From the NCBI RefSeq assembly GCF_900114475.1, contig NZ_FOTE01000010.1:62001-126000 (forward strand): a DNA stretch of 64,000 nt, in the 5' to 3' direction. Made by a program: the position numbers and the translations under genes. This DNA is from Paenibacillus sp. 1_12. GTDB lineage: Bacteria; Bacillota; Bacilli; Paenibacillales; NBRC-103111. Under the pieces are notes generated by a model. It was not told where the DNA came from. It did no database searches and was given only the letters and a program-made list of their open reading frames with translations. Shown here one piece after another: positions 9,037 through 17,070 of the stretch; the first letter of the stretch is position 1; each line of letters opens with the position of its first letter.

Positions 9037-9600
9037 TTACAAAACCCTGAAAAACCCGTTGCCATTGGTCGGCACAATCGGTTCCCGATCATGCTGCAAG
9101 CCAGCACCGTTACCGCGTAAAGCCGCATCGATCAACCATTGTGTAAAGCTTGCCACCTGCATCGTCTGCATTTCTTCCATCGAATAAAATCCGGCCCCAT
9201 CTACTTCAACACCATCTGGAATCGGTTCTCCGCTTATATAGTCCATTTCAAAAGCTACATACAGATTATGTACCGAAGCTCGCGGCTGGTCGCGCAGGGC
9301 AATAATTCCTTTAACACTTGTTTGAACTCCACACTCTTCAAGCACTTCACGAATGACTGTTTCCTCAATAGGCTCCAACTGCTCAATATAACCTCCTGGA
9401 TTTGTCCAATTCCCTTTGCCAGGCTCTTGCGCCCTGCGAACAAGCAGCACTTTATCATCTTTTATAACCAGGGCACCCACCCCGATACTGTAAGATCCCC
9501 AATGAACTGCGCTGCAGCTCGTACACGCAATACGTTCCACGCCATCTATAGTACGTCTTTCCATAGGCTGGCCGCAGTCCGTACAAAAATTAATCGCCAT
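9037..9600 (-). CDS. Nudix hydrolase with N-terminal zinc ribbon
   Basis: A 187-residue cytoplasmic protein. The N-terminus has two CxxC pairs (CTDCGQ near 6-9 and CTSCS near 26-29), forming a zinc ribbon like that of NudC-type NADH pyrophosphatases. The Nudix box is intact: GYIEQLE, seven residues, then REVLEECGV. Family members hydrolyse nucleoside diphosphates linked to another group; the substrate (NADH, ADP-ribose, a modified NTP) cannot be told. GGAGAGGTGG precedes the ATG. It is monocistronic between two well-defined gaps. Confidence 0.85.
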   Translation of the reverse strand: MAINFCTDCGQPMERRTIDGVERIACTSCSAVHWGSYSIGVGALVIKDDKVLLVRRAQEPGKGNWTNPGGYIEQLEPIEETVIREVLEECGVQTSVKGIIALRDQPRASVHNLYVAFEMDYISGEPIPDGVEVDGAGFYSMEEMQTMQVASFTQWLIDAALRGNGAGLQHDREPIVPTNGNGFFRVL

Positions 9601-9756
9601 TCGTTTCTACCACCTCTCCAGAAGCACTCTGTTTGTATGCGCCAATAATGGCAGCTATTCGTTATCATAGCTTGTTTGCGTCTATCTTTCCAGACCCATT
9701 TTGCATGGGCAGCCCACATTAAACGACAGCTGGAATTAGTCGCTCCACGCTGCTCT

Positions 9757-10575
9757 TTATTTTTTCTTGAGCGCAAGCATTTGGTAAACTTCTCTTGTGT
9801 CCCCTTTAAGCTGAATTTGTGAACTGCGCATTTGCGAGGAGCCGTCGCCATCTAGAAAAACACCGTCCACGACTTGACTACGTCCCACCCATTCTATAGC
9901 CGCTGTACGAAACTGCTCTACTGTACATGGAGTCTCCGAAACTAGCAGCCATAGATTCTGTGAATGATCATAAACGGCACCTGAACGAAGCCGGGCCTCA
10001 GCAAATGCCGGCATATCTTCTGCCATTGCTTGCTGAACCCACTGCTCATCATGCTGCAGTGACATGCTGACTCCACCCTGAGCCCAATAATGTCCTTTAT
10101 CTGTGACATGAAGCTGATCTGCATCAATCGCTACTTGTACACTGAAGCTGCCCGTTATTTCATCCCACACCAAGGTGCCCTTCGGAACATCAATATTATA
10201 CCAACCTGAACCATAGTCCCACTGCTCACCAACTAACGGTTGATCGTTTATGACGGCAATACTGAGCAAATCTCCATTCCAAAAAAAGCCCCCATTGATT
10301 CCGAAATCATCCGTTAAAGTTACATTGGACTGAATATGCTTCAACAGGATATTATTAGGCCGGGTTCTCAGCGCATGAAGCATAACCCCGTTGGAGCTCG
10401 TTGTTTTCTTGTATGTATACGTCTCGGATCGCTGATCCGCCCCGGAAGGCTCAAGCGCTGTGAAAACGACCGCAATTAAATTTCCAAACAAAAAAGCCAT
10501 CAACAGCAGCGGCATCCGGGCTCGGATAAATCGCGCTAAACTGGAATTTTCTTCTTTTTGATTCCTTTCGAGCAT
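9757..10575 (-). CDS. Phosphodiester glycosidase family protein (NAGPA-like), membrane-anchored
   Basis: A 272-residue protein with a basic N-terminus and one hydrophobic segment (about 23-40), suggesting an anchored exoplasmic domain. Conserved family signatures are GINGGFF near the middle and GVFLDGDGSSQM near the C-terminus, as in the NAGPA/YxeI-like phosphodiester glycosidase fold. In bacteria this domain is often linked to cleavage of sugar-phosphodiester bonds in cell-wall polymers, but the substrate here is unknown. The gene stands alone; I saw no clear terminator in the 150 bp after it. Confidence 0.75.
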   Translation of the reverse strand: MLERNQKEENSSLARFIRARMPLLLMAFLFGNLIAVVFTALEPSGADQRSETYTYKKTTSSNGVMLHALRTRPNNILLKHIQSNVTLTDDFGINGGFFWNGDLLSIAVINDQPLVGEQWDYGSGWYNIDVPKGTLVWDEITGSFSVQVAIDADQLHVTDKGHYWAQGGVSMSLQHDEQWVQQAMAEDMPAFAEARLRSGAVYDHSQNLWLLVSETPCTVEQFRTAAIEWVGRSQVVDGVFLDGDGSSQMRSSQIQLKGDTREVYQMLALKKK

Positions 10576-10714
10576 GAAGCAAGCACCTCTTTCCGATATA
10601 AAATTGAAAAACCTCTGAATCTAGCAAAAATCTCTCGCTAGCTATCATGTCTATTGTAACTTTATGAAGCATAACATAAAATATGCTTGTCCATTTGTAT
10701 AGTTGCAAATACAC

Positions 10715-10751
10715 AAAAACGCCTTGCGCATCATTCGTACGCAAGACGTTT
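10715..10751 (-). terminator. Terminator of the coat-protein pair
   Basis: AAAACGCCTTGCG pairs with CGCAAGACGTTT, with a small internal mismatch. Read on the minus strand the stem is followed by GTTTTTGTG. It lies about 45 bp after the CotF-like stop. Confidence 0.65.
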
Positions 10752-10796
10752 ATCTCGGTCTTCCAATCACCGTATCACAACGGCGCTTATCGGGCG

Positions 10797-11177
10797 CTAC
10801 ATCATATAAGACTGATGCTGAGAGGGAGTATTCCCATTATTGGGAAACGGAGCGCCGTATGGCTGTCTTCCTTGCAGCCTGCTTTGTACAAATTGGTTTT
10901 GTTCTTGTTGTGTTTGTTGATTTTGCTTGAATTTCTTGTCAACTTCCTGACGAAGTACCGGGGAGGATGCCTTGTACATATTGTTTTGTTTCATATAACC
11001 ATACACTTTTTCCTGTGATTCCAACGTACTGTGTAATAAGGAAGTCAGGGTTTGCCTGATTGCGCTGCAGTTGGATTCCGTCACCGCTGTCGTATACTCT
11101 CGGCTTGTACGTTTCAACTCACACAGAATCGTAAGCAGCATTTCTCTTTCTGGTAACACGGATGTATTTTGATTCAT
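10797..11177 (-). CDS. Spore coat protein, CotF-like
   Basis: A 126-residue protein with the helical CotF-type core (EREMLLTILCELKRTSREYTT, then TLLHSTLESQEKVYGYMKQ) and a Gln/Pro-rich tail (QGRQPYGAPF). In Bacillus, CotF-family proteins belong to the spore coat, and short paralogous copies often occur in pairs. It follows a 74-residue relative on the same strand (11194-11418) after a 16 bp gap, so the two form an operon. Expression would be expected in the mother cell, but I did not identify a convincing sporulation promoter. Confidence 0.78.
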   Translation of the reverse strand: MNQNTSVLPEREMLLTILCELKRTSREYTTAVTESNCSAIRQTLTSLLHSTLESQEKVYGYMKQNNMYKASSPVLRQEVDKKFKQNQQTQQEQNQFVQSRLQGRQPYGAPFPNNGNTPSQHQSYMM

Positions 11178-11193
11178 ATTCTGTCACCTCATT

Positions 11194-11418
11194 CTAGTTA
11201 TAGTTTTGTGTAGGAGCCACAGGCACATGCTGGTGAAGGGTTTGCATCAGGATGTTAAAATGCTGATTATGCACATTGAGGATGTCCATACATAACGAAT
11301 GGGTAGCATTTTGCTGTGTGCTTGCTGCGAGAACCGCGCATTGTTTAATTATCAAATCCTCATTAGACATCGAGTCCGTAACGTAATCCAGCTCTTTGGT
11401 AGTTATCGGTTCCATCAT
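11194..11418 (-). CDS. Small spore-coat-associated protein (CotF-like partner)
   Basis: A 74-residue helical protein (ELDYVTDSMSNEDLLIK-like start, then CAVLAASTQQNATHSLCMDILNVHNQHF and a short Pro-rich tail). The start at 11418 is set by AAGGAG eight bases upstream; an upstream in-frame ATG at 11463 has no site. Helical composition and tight linkage to a CotF-like gene suggest a coat component. It is the first gene of the pair. Confidence 0.68.
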   Translation of the reverse strand: MMEPITTKELDYVTDSMSNEDLIIKQCAVLAASTQQNATHSLCMDILNVHNQHFNILMQTLHQHVPVAPTQNYN

Positions 11419-11747
11419 CACTTGATCTCCTTTTAATCCATAATTTATTACCGAGGATATCATGCCCTAACCCAATCAATTTATGCGGGCTGCACACAAT
11501 TAAAAATCATATAAAATAAAGTGTGTTTTACACATTTAGGAATTATTTTTGAACCAAAATTAGGCGAAATTTCATTTTCGTAGTATGATAGACACTAATA
11601 AAAGTAGAGAAAAGCAAACTGAAACCATCCATCTTTGCAAAACCAGACTTTAGTCTAGCTCCATACAGTACATTGGTCCGTATGCAAAGAAGCTCAAAAA
11701 CATTATGCTTACAGATAGCTTTAATGAACCGAAAAGGGGAATTTTAA
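11419..11747. other. Divergent intergenic region between coat genes and a methyltransferase
   Basis: About 330 bp of AT-rich DNA without a credible gene. It should hold promoters for both directions. A TATGAT at about 11585 on the plus strand is a possible -10, without a good -35. An imperfect palindrome GTGTGTTTTACACA near 11520 is the only other symmetry I noticed. Confidence 0.4.
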
Positions 11748-12344
11748 ATGAACGCAAACGAGACAACGACGCTTCAAAAAATGTTGTTCTTCTATAAATT
11801 TATCCGAACCCCCAAGGCAATTGGAAGCGTTACTCCAAGCTCCCGACATCTGGCCAACAAAATGGTTGCAGCTGTTCAGTGGAATGATATCACGAGTGTA
11901 GCTGAGCTTGGGGCAGGAACAGGTGTCATTACGCAAGCTATTCATCGCTCGTTAAAGCAGGAAACCAAGGTTATGTTATTTGAGCGTGACTCCCATCTTC
12001 GGAAGCAGCTGGAACAGCAGCATCCAGGCTTCACAACCCATTCCGATGCCAAAAGTATTCACAGCGTTGTACGGCAGCAAGGCCTTTCGCATGTTGACTG
12101 TATTATCAGCGGGCTCCCTTTTGCAAACTTTCCGCAGCAGGTGCGTAACGATCTGATGGAGCAAATCGTCAAATCATTAAAACCGAACGGACTCTTCATC
12201 GCCTTCCAATATACGCTCCAAATGAAGAAACAGCTTAGCCAGCATTTTGAAATCGAGGCAATTCAATTCGTTATGCTTAATGTTCCACCCGCTTTTGTTT
12301 ATGTATGTCGTAAAAAGCAGTCCAGCGTCATCAATCATCCATAG
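11748..12344 (+). CDS. SAM-dependent methyltransferase, phospholipid methyltransferase (PmtA)-like
   Basis: A 198-residue protein with the SAM motif ELGAGTGVITQAI (about 53-65). The preceding segment KFIRTPKAIGSVTPSSRHLA is characteristic of bacterial PmtA-like phospholipid N-methyltransferases and their rRNA-adenine-methylase-like relatives. The second motif is LPFANFP where rRNA dimethylases have NLPY. It may methylate phosphatidylethanolamine or another lipid headgroup, but orthologues in Firmicutes are not well characterised. AAAAGGGG precedes the ATG. The next gene (YpdA-like) starts 156 bp downstream. Confidence 0.72.
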   Translation: MNANETTTLQKMLFFYKFIRTPKAIGSVTPSSRHLANKMVAAVQWNDITSVAELGAGTGVITQAIHRSLKQETKVMLFERDSHLRKQLEQQHPGFTTHSDAKSIHSVVRQQGLSHVDCIISGLPFANFPQQVRNDLMEQIVKSLKPNGLFIAFQYTLQMKKQLSQHFEIEAIQFVMLNVPPAFVYVCRKKQSSVINHP

Positions 12345-12500
12345 CTGCCAAAACATACTAGCTTACACAGTCTGTACAAAGCCTATTAATCCATTCCATG
12401 ATCGATATCCTCTTTTTGCATCGTGTTCTTGAATCGGTTACTATGGAATTCGAAGCTTTGCGGCTTTTAACCGATTCTGAAAGAAACGAGGTGTCTGAGT

Positions 12501-13478
12501 TTGGAAGAGATTGTTATTGTCGGAGCAGGCCCTTGTGGATTGTCTGCAGCATTGGAACTGCAGAAGCTGGGTTATGCACCTTTGATCATCGAGAAATACA
12601 GTATTGCCCACTCTATTTACCTATACCCGACCTACATGCATTTTTTCAGCACTCCAGATTTACTTGAAATAGGCGGCATTCCATTTACAACCCCCAACGA
12701 AAAGCCATCGCGCCTTGAGGCGCTTCATTATTATCGCAATGCAGCAATACGCAGCCAGATCCGAATTCAGTCGTACCATTCCGTGGAATCGATCACAAAA
12801 ACAGAAGATAGCTCTTTCGAGCTTCAGCTTAGTGACCGATTTAATAATATTTCGAGTATCAAGTCTCGTTTTGTCATTGTGGCTACGGGATATTTTGATC
12901 ATCCGAATATGCTGGGCATTCCGGGGGAGGAATCCGCCAAGGTTTCCCACTATTTTCATGAGGCACACCCATACAGCGGAACGAAGGTTGCGGTGATAGG
13001 GGGAAGCAATTCAGCTATCGATGCGGCAATGGATTTAATGAGGGCAGGGGCTGAGGTCACGATCGTGTATCGGGGAGAAAGCTTTTCTTCGAGCATTAAG
13101 CCTTGGGTACTTCCAGTATTCGAAAGCATGATTAAAAAGGGCAGAATCAAAATGCTGTTCAACTCGCAAATTATCCAGATTCATGATCAGTCTATTCTCG
13201 TTCGGACCGGTGAAAATGAACAGCTTTTGGATAATGATTTTGTACTTGCATTAACCGGATTCCGCCCGGATCGTGGACTCCTCTCATCCGCAGGTGTACA
13301 GATGGATGAGACATCCACAGCGCCCATACATAATCCTCAAACAATGGAAACTCAAGTTCCCGGCCTTTTCATTGCTGGTGTTGCTGCCTCAGGTAGCGAT
13401 GCCAATGAAGTGTTTATTGAAACAGGACGGCTGCATGGCGGTATGATTGCTCGCCGAATTACCGAGAGTAGATTATAG
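12501..13478 (+). CDS. ypdA: YpdA-family bacillithiol disulfide reductase
   Basis: A 325-residue flavoprotein. The FAD-binding motif is VGAGPCGLSAALEL at the N-terminus, with the YpdA hallmark Cys in GPCG. The NADPH-binding motif is VIGGSNSAIDAAMDL near the middle, and the C-terminal FAD motif GLFIAGVAASG near residue 290. YpdA (Bdr) uses NADPH to reduce oxidised bacillithiol disulfide in low-GC Gram-positives. The start is TTG 12501 with GAGG eight to ten bases upstream; GTG 12491 is out of frame. A strong terminator follows. Confidence 0.88.
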   Translation: MEEIVIVGAGPCGLSAALELQKLGYAPLIIEKYSIAHSIYLYPTYMHFFSTPDLLEIGGIPFTTPNEKPSRLEALHYYRNAAIRSQIRIQSYHSVESITKTEDSSFELQLSDRFNNISSIKSRFVIVATGYFDHPNMLGIPGEESAKVSHYFHEAHPYSGTKVAVIGGSNSAIDAAMDLMRAGAEVTIVYRGESFSSSIKPWVLPVFESMIKKGRIKMLFNSQIIQIHDQSILVRTGENEQLLDNDFVLALTGFRPDRGLLSSAGVQMDETSTAPIHNPQTMETQVPGLFIAGVAASGSDANEVFIETGRLHGGMIARRITESRL

Positions 13479-13556
13479 AGGACTTTTTATCCATTATTCT
13501 TACATATGCGTACACTGCCTTAATGAATGAAATTCTCGTACTCAATGAAATAAACC

Positions 13557-13602
13557 AAACCCAGTCATAACACATTAATTAAGTGTTAGACTGGGTTTTC
13601 AT
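13557..13602. terminator. Bidirectional terminator between ypdA and the sensor kinase
   Basis: AAACCCAGTC (13557-13566) pairs with GACTGGGTTT (13589-13598), with inner AACAC/GTGTT pairing. A T-rich run follows on the plus strand and an A/T-rich run flanks the other side. It serves two convergent genes. Confidence 0.88.
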
Positions 13603-13611
13603 TTATAAGGG

Positions 13612-14877
13612 TTAAACTGCATCTAAGGCCGTTTGTTTGGGAAATGAAATCACGAATGTACTCCCTTTATTGATCTCACTTTCTACTACGATTCTGCCAT
13701 TCAGAACCTTAATGATACTAAAAGCCACCATAGTGCCAAGTCCAGTCCCTTTTTCTTTAGTCGAATAATAAGGGGTACCAAGCCTTTGAATTTGTTCGGT
13801 AGTCATGCCTGATCCTGTATCTTTGATTCGAATAGCAACATGCTCTCTAATAGTGACTACAGCTATATCCACTCTTCCGTTGGGTGAAGCTTCAATGCTG
13901 TTTTTCACCAGATTGATTAGACACTGTCTAAATTGTTGGCTATCGCCAAGTATTTGCTCTGTCGTATCCACAACACACGTTAGTGTGACTTGCTGCATAT
14001 TCGCGTATGGAGTTAAAACACTGACAACTTGCCCAAGGTCTTGAGATAAATCGAGGTAAGTCATTTTTTCAATCTGGGGTTTTGCGAATGTTAAATAATC
14101 AGAAATAATATTGATGGCAGTCGTTAATTCTTGTAAAGCAACCTCTGTCAAATTTTTTCTTTTTTCATCTGATAATTCACTCTCTCTAAACAACTGTAAC
14201 AAACCTTTTACAGTCGTTAGTGGATTTCTGATCTCATGTGAAACGCTAGCTGCGATTTGACTGACCACTCTCATTTTTTCAATTTCCTGAAGCTCCTTTT
14301 GCATTTTGAAATGATCGATGACAAACTCAATCAGATATACAGTCACACATATCACGACGAACTCCATACTTCTGAATAGGAGAAGATTCAGCAATTGTTG
14401 GTAATCAAACAGGTCATACCAGAACCATAACAATTTTAAAGCAATCGGAATGATTCCGGTAGATACCACTAGTGCACTAATTAATTTGGGACGATTGCTC
14501 AACCCATGTTTTCTAGTCATGGCGAACAAACTTATATATATACACACAGCTACGAGTATAGCAAACAAGGTCATATCCCCGCCGATAAAGAAACGATATA
14601 TCGACAGAATAGCAAGAAGCGCTCCTCCCACGATTGGCCCACCATATAAAACACCGATCGCAAGAGGTACTTGCCTAAAATCAAAATAGAACCTATCCTG
14701 AAAATGATAAGGAAATGATAGACACAAAATAATAGAAACGCATAAAAAAAGAAATAAAACAAGCTTAGACGTATAACTGTTTTGTTTCCTGTTTTTTGCC
14801 CATACCATAAAATACACAATAGACGGGATAAATATGAACATTAAATTGCTCATTAAGCTTTCAACCCATTGCTCCAA
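13612..14877 (-). CDS. Membrane sensor histidine kinase, KinB-like (5TM-LYT)
   Basis: A protein of about 421 residues. The N-terminal ~190 residues form five or six membrane segments of the 5TM-LYT type (DFRQVPLAIGVLYGGPIVG). Then comes the phosphoacceptor domain with ASVSHEIRNPLTT (His). The C-terminal ATPase has QFRQCLINLVKNSIEA (N box), IKDTGSGM (G1) and GTGLG (G2). This layout is that of sporulation kinase KinB and relatives. I use TTG 14877, preceded by AGGGAGGAG six bases away, rather than an upstream ATG at 14979 that would add 34 unlikely residues. No response regulator is adjacent, which fits phosphorelay kinases. Confidence 0.85.
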   Translation of the reverse strand: MEQWVESLMSNLMFIFIPSIVYFMVWAKNRKQNSYTSKLVLFLFLCVSIILCLSFPYHFQDRFYFDFRQVPLAIGVLYGGPIVGGALLAILSIYRFFIGGDMTLFAILVAVCIYISLFAMTRKHGLSNRPKLISALVVSTGIIPIALKLLWFWYDLFDYQQLLNLLLFRSMEFVVICVTVYLIEFVIDHFKMQKELQEIEKMRVVSQIAASVSHEIRNPLTTVKGLLQLFRESELSDEKRKNLTEVALQELTTAINIISDYLTFAKPQIEKMTYLDLSQDLGQVVSVLTPYANMQQVTLTCVVDTTEQILGDSQQFRQCLINLVKNSIEASPNGRVDIAVVTIREHVAIRIKDTGSGMTTEQIQRLGTPYYSTKEKGTGLGTMVAFSIIKVLNGRIVVESEINKGSTFVISFPKQTALDAV

Positions 14878-15071
14878 TATGTTCTCCTCCCTAAAATACA
14901 TTACAGGATTGTACAGTATCAAGTAGCCACATATGTCGATAAAGCACTGAGGAGCTGCTAATGAACTTTTAAATTTCATTCAATAAATTGTAAAGATTTT
15001 CAAAGAATACTTTCGACGAATTCATTAGAAATTCCTCTCTATGAAATCTTCTTTCCTTCAAAATTTTAAGA

Positions 15072-15113
15072 AAAGGGTGAGTATCTGTTTTCTACAGAAA
15101 CCCACCCTTTTCA
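15072..15113. terminator. Terminator after the PhnC-like ATPase gene
   Basis: AAAAGGGTG (15072-15080) pairs with CACCCTTTT (15104-15112), and TCTGT/ACAGA pairs inside. It can work on both strands and is about 90 bp past the ATPase stop. Confidence 0.75.
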
Positions 15114-15204
15114 TCGATTAACCATTCTAAGCAAGCACAGTCCACAATCCGTTTGTGCTGCTTACTTTTACACATTAGAGATTGAAGAATAAACAAATCT
15201 CCTT

Positions 15205-15933
15205 TTAAAAGATCAAATTCTTTTCACGCTGCGTCAGTCTTCTCCCGGCAATATCGACAACAAGCTTGCCTTCGGCCAAGCCCCAAATTCGCGAGCCAAA
15301 TTTTTCAGCCATCTCGACCTGATGGAGACTGCAAAATATGGTTACCTTGTCCTTCGTACAAATGTCTTTTAAATCCTCCATAACCCGCAGGGCCGCTTCG
15401 GGGTCCAGTCCGGAAATAGGTTCATCTGCATAAATCACTCGCGCTCCCCGGATTAACGCTTTGGCAATCGCTACGCGCTGCTTTTCCCCACCGCTCAGCT
15501 TTTCAACTGGATCATGCGCTTTATCTAGTAAACCGACCTTATCCAAATAATCCATAGCTGTCATATGATCATCGCCGGATGTGGTTCCTGAAAGAATACG
15601 CCACCACGCTTTATGAAAAAACAAACCGCTAAGTACATTTTTCAAAGCAGATTTACGCGGATTCAAATCAGGTTTTTCCTCCAGAAAGGCCCAGTCCTTG
15701 CGAAGCTTGAATTTCTCCAGCCCGCTCACTCCCGAAATATCTTTCCCCTGATATATGTACTGACCCTCGTCCCAATTAAGCTTCAAGGATAAACAGCGAA
15801 ATAGCGTGGTTTTGCCGCTCCCGCTGCCGCCAACTAAAGCAATAAGCTCACCTTCGTCCGCTTGAAAGCTAAGCTTATCTAATATTTGATGATTCGGTGG
15901 AAATGATTTAGATAAATTACGTACAATAATCAT
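15205..15933 (-). CDS. Orphan ABC transporter ATPase, PhnC-like
   Basis: A 242-residue ATPase with Walker A GGSGSGKTT (about 35-43), signature LSGGEKQR, Walker B ARVIYADEP and the switch His in CSLHQVEMA. The signature region (KLSGGEKQRVAIAKALIRGARVIYADEPISGLDP) most resembles phosphonate/phosphate importer ATPases (PhnC). No permease or binding protein gene is adjacent, so its partners are elsewhere or it acts in another role. The start has GGGAGAAG nine bases away. It is monocistronic, ending at a strong terminator. Confidence 0.8.
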   Translation of the reverse strand: MIIVRNLSKSFPPNHQILDKLSFQADEGELIALVGGSGSGKTTLFRCLSLKLNWDEGQYIYQGKDISGVSGLEKFKLRKDWAFLEEKPDLNPRKSALKNVLSGLFFHKAWWRILSGTTSGDDHMTAMDYLDKVGLLDKAHDPVEKLSGGEKQRVAIAKALIRGARVIYADEPISGLDPEAALRVMEDLKDICTKDKVTIFCSLHQVEMAEKFGSRIWGLAEGKLVVDIAGRRLTQREKNLIF

Positions 15934-16109
15934 CCGATTTCTTCTCCCTTTCCTTGTTACCCGGCACTAATCCTTATTATATAACATCTTGCGTCAACAA
16001 AAAAACTTTAATTATCAAAATGAATCCCAATCCCACCACTTTCATACATAAAAACCGCAAAACAGCACAAAGTAAAGACAACATGGGAATTAGAAAGGAT
16101 GGGCTTATC

Positions 16110-17000
16110 ATGATCTGCTCAGGCTATAAAATCGGTTTATCTCTGCTGGCAGCTGCAGCTCTGCTAGGGACGGGTGCATGTGGAGCTAATACAGCTCAAA
16201 TGGAGCAGCCGAATCAGCCAGGTCAATCCATACAGCAAAAGCTGAGTGCTCAAAAGGATACATCCTCCACCCCCCACCTATTGGCAGGAAAAGAAGATAC
16301 GGAAAGAGCGAATAAGCCGCTTACATTGGCCGATTTACATCACAAATATCGCAGTACCTTTTTGTTCAATGGCCCAAGAAGCCTGCGTCAGGCAGCACTT
16401 ACCTTTGATGATGTTCCAGATACAACGTTTACCGTGCAGATATTGGATATACTTAAAAGCTATGGAGTGAAAGCAACATTTTTTGTTGTTGGCAATCGTG
16501 CTGCAGCACATCCTGAGATCGTTCGGCGCATCCATGATGAAGGACACATCATTGGCAGCCATAGCTACACCCACCCTAATCTGTCCAAAACCAGCGATGC
16601 TAATTTTCGGGACGAGATACAACGTACGGAGGAGGTTCTATCCAGTATTACTGGATCCAAACCAAAGCTCTTTCGCCCGCCTTATGGCAATGTGACCGAA
16701 CCGCAAATCTTATGGTTAGCTAGCCAGAAGTACCATATTATTAACTGGAATGTGGATTCCCTAGACTGGAAAGGACTAAACGCCGATCAGGTGGCAGATA
16801 ATGTGCTCGGTCATGTTGTACCGGGTGCTGTGATCCTGCAGCACGGAGCTGGCGGTGAAGGTGAAAATTTGGCAGGGACCGTACAAGCGCTACCAAGGAT
16901 CATTGAAAAACTGCAGGAAGCCCATATCGAGTTAGTCACGATTCCTCAGCTGTTTCATATCAGTGACAGTGTTAAGGTGGACAGCCCTATTCCAGAGTAG
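16110..17000 (+). CDS. Secreted polysaccharide deacetylase (NodB domain)
   Basis: A protein of about 296 residues that begins with a basic/hydrophobic signal and a Cys after GTGA, an imperfect lipobox. The NodB domain runs from about 90 to 285. Motif 1 is TFDDVP (Val replaces the usual Gly), motif 2 HSYTHPNLS (zinc ligands), motif 3 RPPYGN, motif 4 WNVDSLDW and motif 5 ILQHGAGG. These enzymes remove N-acetyl groups from peptidoglycan, chitin or exopolysaccharide outside the cell. I chose ATG 16110 because AAAGGA lies ten bases upstream and the signal peptide then starts properly; the frame stays open to 15954. Confidence 0.85.
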   Translation: MICSGYKIGLSLLAAAALLGTGACGANTAQMEQPNQPGQSIQQKLSAQKDTSSTPHLLAGKEDTERANKPLTLADLHHKYRSTFLFNGPRSLRQAALTFDDVPDTTFTVQILDILKSYGVKATFFVVGNRAAAHPEIVRRIHDEGHIIGSHSYTHPNLSKTSDANFRDEIQRTEEVLSSITGSKPKLFRPPYGNVTEPQILWLASQKYHIINWNVDSLDWKGLNADQVADNVLGHVVPGAVILQHGAGGEGENLAGTVQALPRIIEKLQEAHIELVTIPQLFHISDSVKVDSPIPE

Positions 17001-17014
17001 TTCCAAAAACTTGA

Positions 17015-17050
17015 AAGAGAGAAGCCTGTTAGTTGGCCTCTCTCCTTATT
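17015..17050. terminator. Bidirectional terminator between the deacetylase and a stalk-domain gene
   Basis: GAGAGAAGCC (17017-17026) pairs with GGCCTCTCTC (17035-17044), one mismatch. It lies between two convergent stop codons. Confidence 0.65.
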
Positions 17051-17070
17051 TGTATTGCTTCCTTACTTGT